64,000 bases of DNA, from assembly GCA_947044365.1 (NCBI GenBank), contig OX345651.1:4360426-4424425 (forward strand), read 5' to 3'. The position numbers and the translations under genes were made by a program. How positions within the stretch are numbered: the first letter of the stretch is position 1; each line of letters begins with the position of its first letter. Positions 59,985-64,000 of this stretch are shown here, one piece after another. Below the pieces are notes generated by a model. That model was not told the origin of the DNA. It searched no databases and saw only the letters and a program-made list of their open reading frames with translations. Origin of the DNA: Petrosia ficiformis (Eukaryota > Porifera > Demospongiae > Haplosclerida > Petrosiidae).

Positions 59985-61467
59985 ATGGCCACAGTAGGAG
60001 GAGGAGGGGGTGACAATCCTCCTCCATTGAGGAGAGATGTTTCTGAAGTACATGAAGTCTCTGGTAGTTGGATGAATTTAACAGCATCTCAAGAAGAAAG
60101 AGGTGTGTGTATAAACAACCCATATGATGTTTCTTGGTATAGTTAATGTACTCCATGTAAGATTTGCATAGACAACGAACATATCTTACACACAAAAGCA
60201 CACACACATACATACATATGCACTTACATATACATTTTAATTATTTATAATTATATTATAGATAGTTTATTTGGTGTGGTTCAATTATAACTTCGAAGAT
60301 TAATGACCTTTTAATTTAATAATTAATTAACGTTTATGTGTGTATGTAACGAGTTGTAACATACCAGGAAACATATATGTAATGTATGTATGTATGTATG
60401 TAGGTATGTATGTATGTATGCATGTATGTATGTATGTAGGTATGTATGTATGTATGTATGTATGTATGTATGTATGTGTGTATGTATGTAGGTATGTATG
60501 TATGTATGTATGTATGTAGGTATGTATGTATGTATATATGTATGTACAGTATGTATGTATACATGTATGTATGTATGTATGTATGTATGTACATGTATGT
60601 ATGCATGTATGTGTGTATGTATGTATGTATGTATGTATGTATGTATGTACATGTATGTATGCATATATGTATATATGTATGTATGTATGTATGCATGTAT
60701 GTATGTACATGTATGTATGTATGTATGTATGTATGTATGTATGCATGTATGTATGTATGTATGTATGTATGTATGTATGTATGTATGTATGTATGCATAT
60801 ATATAAATTATATGTCATAGTCAATTATAGATTTTACAGTACAAGTTTATATAATGACCAATGTTTGTGTGGGTAATGTTTGGGTAGTTAGCTTGTATCA
60901 AGTTACAGAGGAGTAACACTATTATATAGTCATGTTGATATACAATATACAGGCTATATTTCTTATGACTTAAATCTCATTTTGTATGTGTGTATAAACT
61001 GTAAATCCCATTGTGAATATAGGATGTCACATGTCACAGTATTAATGTATGTGTGTGTGTATGTATGTTTGTATGTGTATATCTTGTGTATGGAGAAATG
61101 AATCATAGATAAGTTAAGAATATATCAGTGTTTACCTTGCTAGCTACATACCTATCTATCTATCTATTTATCTATCTACATATACCTCTATCTATTACAC
61201 GTGACCTTTCACCTTTATCCTTCAACATATGAATTCCATTTTATCTTGTTATATGAATAGCATGGGAAAATTTACAAGTTATTAGTCATGAATATCATTA
61301 ACCTGTTTATAAGTATTGCGTGATGAATATTGTCAGTAAATATCTCCTCATATTTATAAACATGCCTATGTTGGTACACAAGGGACTGTATTGTGTGTAA
61401 CTTATTATCATTACATGTATTATTATTATTAGTATTATGATTATTATTATTATTATTATTATTATCA

Positions 61468-61506
<39 letters not shown>

Positions 61507-61652
61507 GCAGAGTCAAGATTTCCAAGAAGGGCTAAAGATATCATGTCAACACTTAAAATGAAACAAGCCATTTTATCAGGTGAGAAAATGAAACAATACT
61601 TGAGCTATTAGTGTCTGTATGTGTCTGTATATGCGTATGTGTGTGTGTATGT

Positions 61653-61698
<46 letters not shown>

Positions 61699-63890
61699 GT
61701 GTGTGTCTGTGTGTGTGTGTGTGTATGTATGTATATGTCTATGTGTGTATGTATGTGTATATCTGTATGTGTCTGTATATTTATGCATATGTCTGTGTGT
61801 GTCTCTATGTGTCTCTATGTGTGTGTGTATAGTATTGGATAATGATAATCTACATATATATATAAATTTAATGTCGTTTTGCAGGTGGCCGGGATCAACA
61901 AGGTAGAGTGATCATAACCTTTCCAGCTAGACCTAAAGGAATGCAATATGATCACACACAGTTACTGCAAACTCTTCAGTACTTATCTTCGATACCCAGG
62001 TATGACTTAACACAATTTGACTACAAAGAGTTCAAACAGGAGCATATGTGACAAAACCATAAGGAATATTCAACTTTTAGAGTCACCAGTTTGTTATGAT
62101 ACAATAGTCATGTATTATTGAGTGAGCCCACACTAGCGAGCTAGAGCTGAAGTTTGCATCATTCTATATTAGTGTTGTTTTAGTTAACTAAACTACATAC
62201 ATGTACATCTGTTAGACATTGCTTCGAGGCTTCACTGTTCATAAGCTTCTGGTCTTAGTGTAATTTGAACAAGTGACGAATATGTTTGTGAGATTAGATA
62301 TCACGTTTTGTTATCAGTGTGTGTTGTGTAATAACAATGTTGGTACATGTACATGTAAATGCAAGTCAGCATTGATGTTGTCATAAATGAGCGATGTTTA
62401 AAATTGAGAATGTATGTTTATCATTGCAGTCCTGAAGTATCCGAGTTAGGATTTGTAGTGATCGTTGATGGAAGGCTTTTAACATGGACAGAAATCAAAT
62501 TGATATTAAGAACTGCACAAGAGGCATTACCTGGTCAAGTCCAATTGGCTTACGTCATTCAACCGACTCAGTTCATGCACAAACAACAAATGGTTATGTC
62601 TTTATCAAAGGAGAAGGACCGTCTGGAATTTGGTGTAAGTGTCAAGTGAAATGTATTCTGATATTTTAAAGAATGAGTAAGTCTTTCTCTAAGCCATTGG
62701 ACTCACAGAATGCCTTATTATTTAAGCACTACACTGTAGTTCTAATCTTTATAAATATATTGTTATTTAGATTGTCAAACTTTCTTCGATGGAGAAGCTC
62801 ACTAAACACTTGGATCAGAGACAGGTTACTTTTGATCTTGCAGGTCTCTTGAGTTATAATCATGATGAATGGTTGAGTCTACGTACTGTAAGTTTTAACA
62901 ATACATGTTTATACACATTTTATGTTGTATAATAATGTATATAAATTCTCATAGAACACTGAAGAGCTCATTGATGTGTATCAGAGTTACATTGAGGAAA
63001 CAACACAGCTGGAATTTCAGCTGAAATCTGAATCCAATTCATCACCAGAAAGACTAGTTGATATTCAATCTGACTTGAGTAGATTAGAGGCTCTTAAAAC
63101 ACGTATTGATACTGCCGATGTGACTGTTAGGGAATTAGGAACCTCTTTGAAGAATAGTATTGAAACTAACTCAGGATCTACTGGGTATGTTGAGATTGAG
63201 GAAGTGCAAATAAGTAATAATGATTCTAAGATAAATAAAGGCCATTCATATTCTTGCTAATAAGGGGACTAATAATTATATATAATTAAGGAAGTGGATT
63301 ATTGGAGGAAGTTAGTATGATGCGAATATAGAGGTATGTAAGTGTGGTAGAACTTGTAGGAGCTCTTCAATATACCAAGGAACTGTGTATAATGACAGTT
63401 ACCATTTAAACAGTTGTTGAGAATATGGCGGTTGTAGGGTAGCTAGTAGTGATGGACCGACAATTGGATCAATAATTTGTATTGGCCATTTTTATTACCA
63501 GTGGTATCAGTTATATTTGTAATTGATATCATGGTAATTGTATTCCTAATACCATATTAGGAAACACTTAGCAATCAGATACTAAAAGGTAGATGTGATA
63601 TTGGATCAGTTTTCAATAGATACTTAAAGTCAATTAGAATATCATTAAAATCCACATTGCTAGATCAGATATCTTGGATTGTTTTTAAATGTTGTGACGA
63701 AATATATTTAATTGGTGATGTTACATTTCTCAGGTTGACTCCAGAGATGGTAAACTGTCTCGCTGCTGTTAATAAGGTTCTTGCTAATACCAATCAACAG
63801 CAGAGCTCTTTATTGGAATTATATCAACAACACCATAGAGTTCTTGACCAGACTCACTCACTGAAACAATTTGATTTAGGTTTTAAAAAG
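59985..63890 (+). CDS. Dbl/MCF2/Trio-type RhoGEF, N-terminal part (runs off the window)
   Basis: Exons: 59985-60102, 61511-61579, 61885-61999, 62430-62634, 62771-62887, 62955-63184, 63734-63890, then a donor (gtacgt) and more beyond the window. The 1011 nt so far are in phase (337 codons). After a Gly-rich start come a CRAL-TRIO/Sec14-like domain (about 47-205: LSGGRDQQGRVIITFP, GFVVIVDGR, TAQEALPGQVQLAYVIQP, LLSYNHDEWLSLR) and the beginning of a spectrin-like helical region (LELYQQHHRVLDQTHSLKQF, FDLGFKK). The order matches MCF2/DBL, MCF2L and Trio/Kalirin, in which a DH-PH module that activates Rho GTPases follows. That module is outside the window, so catalytic identity is inferred. ITFP and the QHHRVLDQ-type helix favour the MCF2 branch, but this is not decisive. 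Confidence 0.85.
60365..60800. repeat. (TATG)n microsatellite
   Basis: Nearly pure GTAT array in the first RhoGEF intron. Open frames up to 165 residues on both strands are artefacts. Confidence 0.95.
61420..61508. repeat. (TTA)n microsatellite at a 3' splice site
   Basis: ATT/TTA trinucleotide run ending at the acceptor TTATTCGCAG of the RhoGEF exon 61511. Confidence 0.9.
61605..61840. repeat. (TGTG/TATG) and (AT)n microsatellite
   Basis: GTGTGTATG and AT runs filling the intron between RhoGEF exons 61579 and 61885. Confidence 0.9.
63185..63733. other. RhoGEF intron, no feature recognised
   Basis: AT-rich intronic sequence; no repeat family assigned. The apparent coding extension of the previous exon past 63184 lies beyond a good donor (GTATGT) and stops at about 63260. 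Confidence 0.5.
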
Positions 63891-64000
63891 GTACGTACGT
63901 ACTTCGTGTGTAAAAAAATTGTGTTGGGTTTCTGTACAAAATGGCTGAGTTCAAAAAGAGAGTATTCTATCGTGAATTGAACATAACTAAAACTTGTTAA

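Noticed and set aside
63185..63260. Read-through of the RhoGEF exon to a stop at about 63260 as a short isoform end
   Set aside because: A strong GTATGT donor at 63185 and a phase-matched exon at 63734 that continues the spectrin-like region argue for splicing.

Overview
The window is eukaryotic, metazoan nuclear DNA. It is AT-rich, its genes are cut into many short exons with GT-AG introns, and much of the non-coding DNA is microsatellite, minisatellite and short inverted-repeat elements. I rebuilt gene models by hand from splice sites, reading-phase continuity and similarity to remembered families. Six models close as complete in-frame CDSs and one runs off the right edge. The gene set (CaMKII, annexin, cytosolic sulfotransferase, CASD1-type sialate O-acetyltransferase homologue, beta-catenin, C7orf25/UPF0415 and a Dbl/MCF2/Trio-type RhoGEF) together with the divergent termini of beta-catenin fits an early-branching animal. 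A demosponge is my best guess, but it is not proven by the sequence.

Layout. 442-12445 (-): CaMKII, 14 exons, 484 aa. 12711-22731 (+): annexin with a Pro/Gly/Tyr-rich N-terminus, 13 exons, 469 aa, divergent from CaMKII with only 265 bp between the two ATGs. 22732-24078: convergent intergenic DNA with a decayed sulfotransferase terminal exon and another gene relic. 24079-25954 (-): cytosolic sulfotransferase, 3 exons, 295 aa. 26229-35171 (-): CASD1-like O-acetyltransferase homologue, 21 exons, 733 aa. 36357-51693 (+): beta-catenin, 18 exons, 979 aa, with a tRNA-His(GTG) gene antisense in one intron. 52484-59787 (-): C7orf25/UPF0415 (DUF1308) homologue, 10 exons, 422 aa. 59985 to beyond the window (+): N-terminal part of a CRAL-TRIO/spectrin RhoGEF, divergent from the previous gene with 197 bp between ATGs.

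Non-coding DNA. At least eight short inverted-repeat (MITE-like) families recur. Two have recoverable 8-bp target-site duplications, which points to hAT elements, and one has a TA duplication, which points to Tc1/mariner. A 68-bp minisatellite occurs in introns of three different genes. An 84-bp tRNA-like sequence is arrayed six times in an annexin intron. Tetranucleotide (ATGT)n and (CATC)n and pyrimidine-rich arrays lie mainly on the sense strand of their host gene and often start exactly at splice sites. Most long open frames in the window are products of these arrays and are not genes.

Points of most interest: the CASD1 homologue has Gly-Asp-Pro where the family has the catalytic Gly-Asp-Ser; a 37-bp minisatellite in the C7orf25 homologue is a tandem amplification of that gene's own 3' splice site; beta-catenin intron 12 holds two decayed copies of the preceding exon end with its donor site; and a nested multi-hairpin palindrome sits in a CaMKII intron. 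I found no clearly new multi-gene system. The genes are conserved animal housekeeping and signalling genes and show no operon-like functional linkage.
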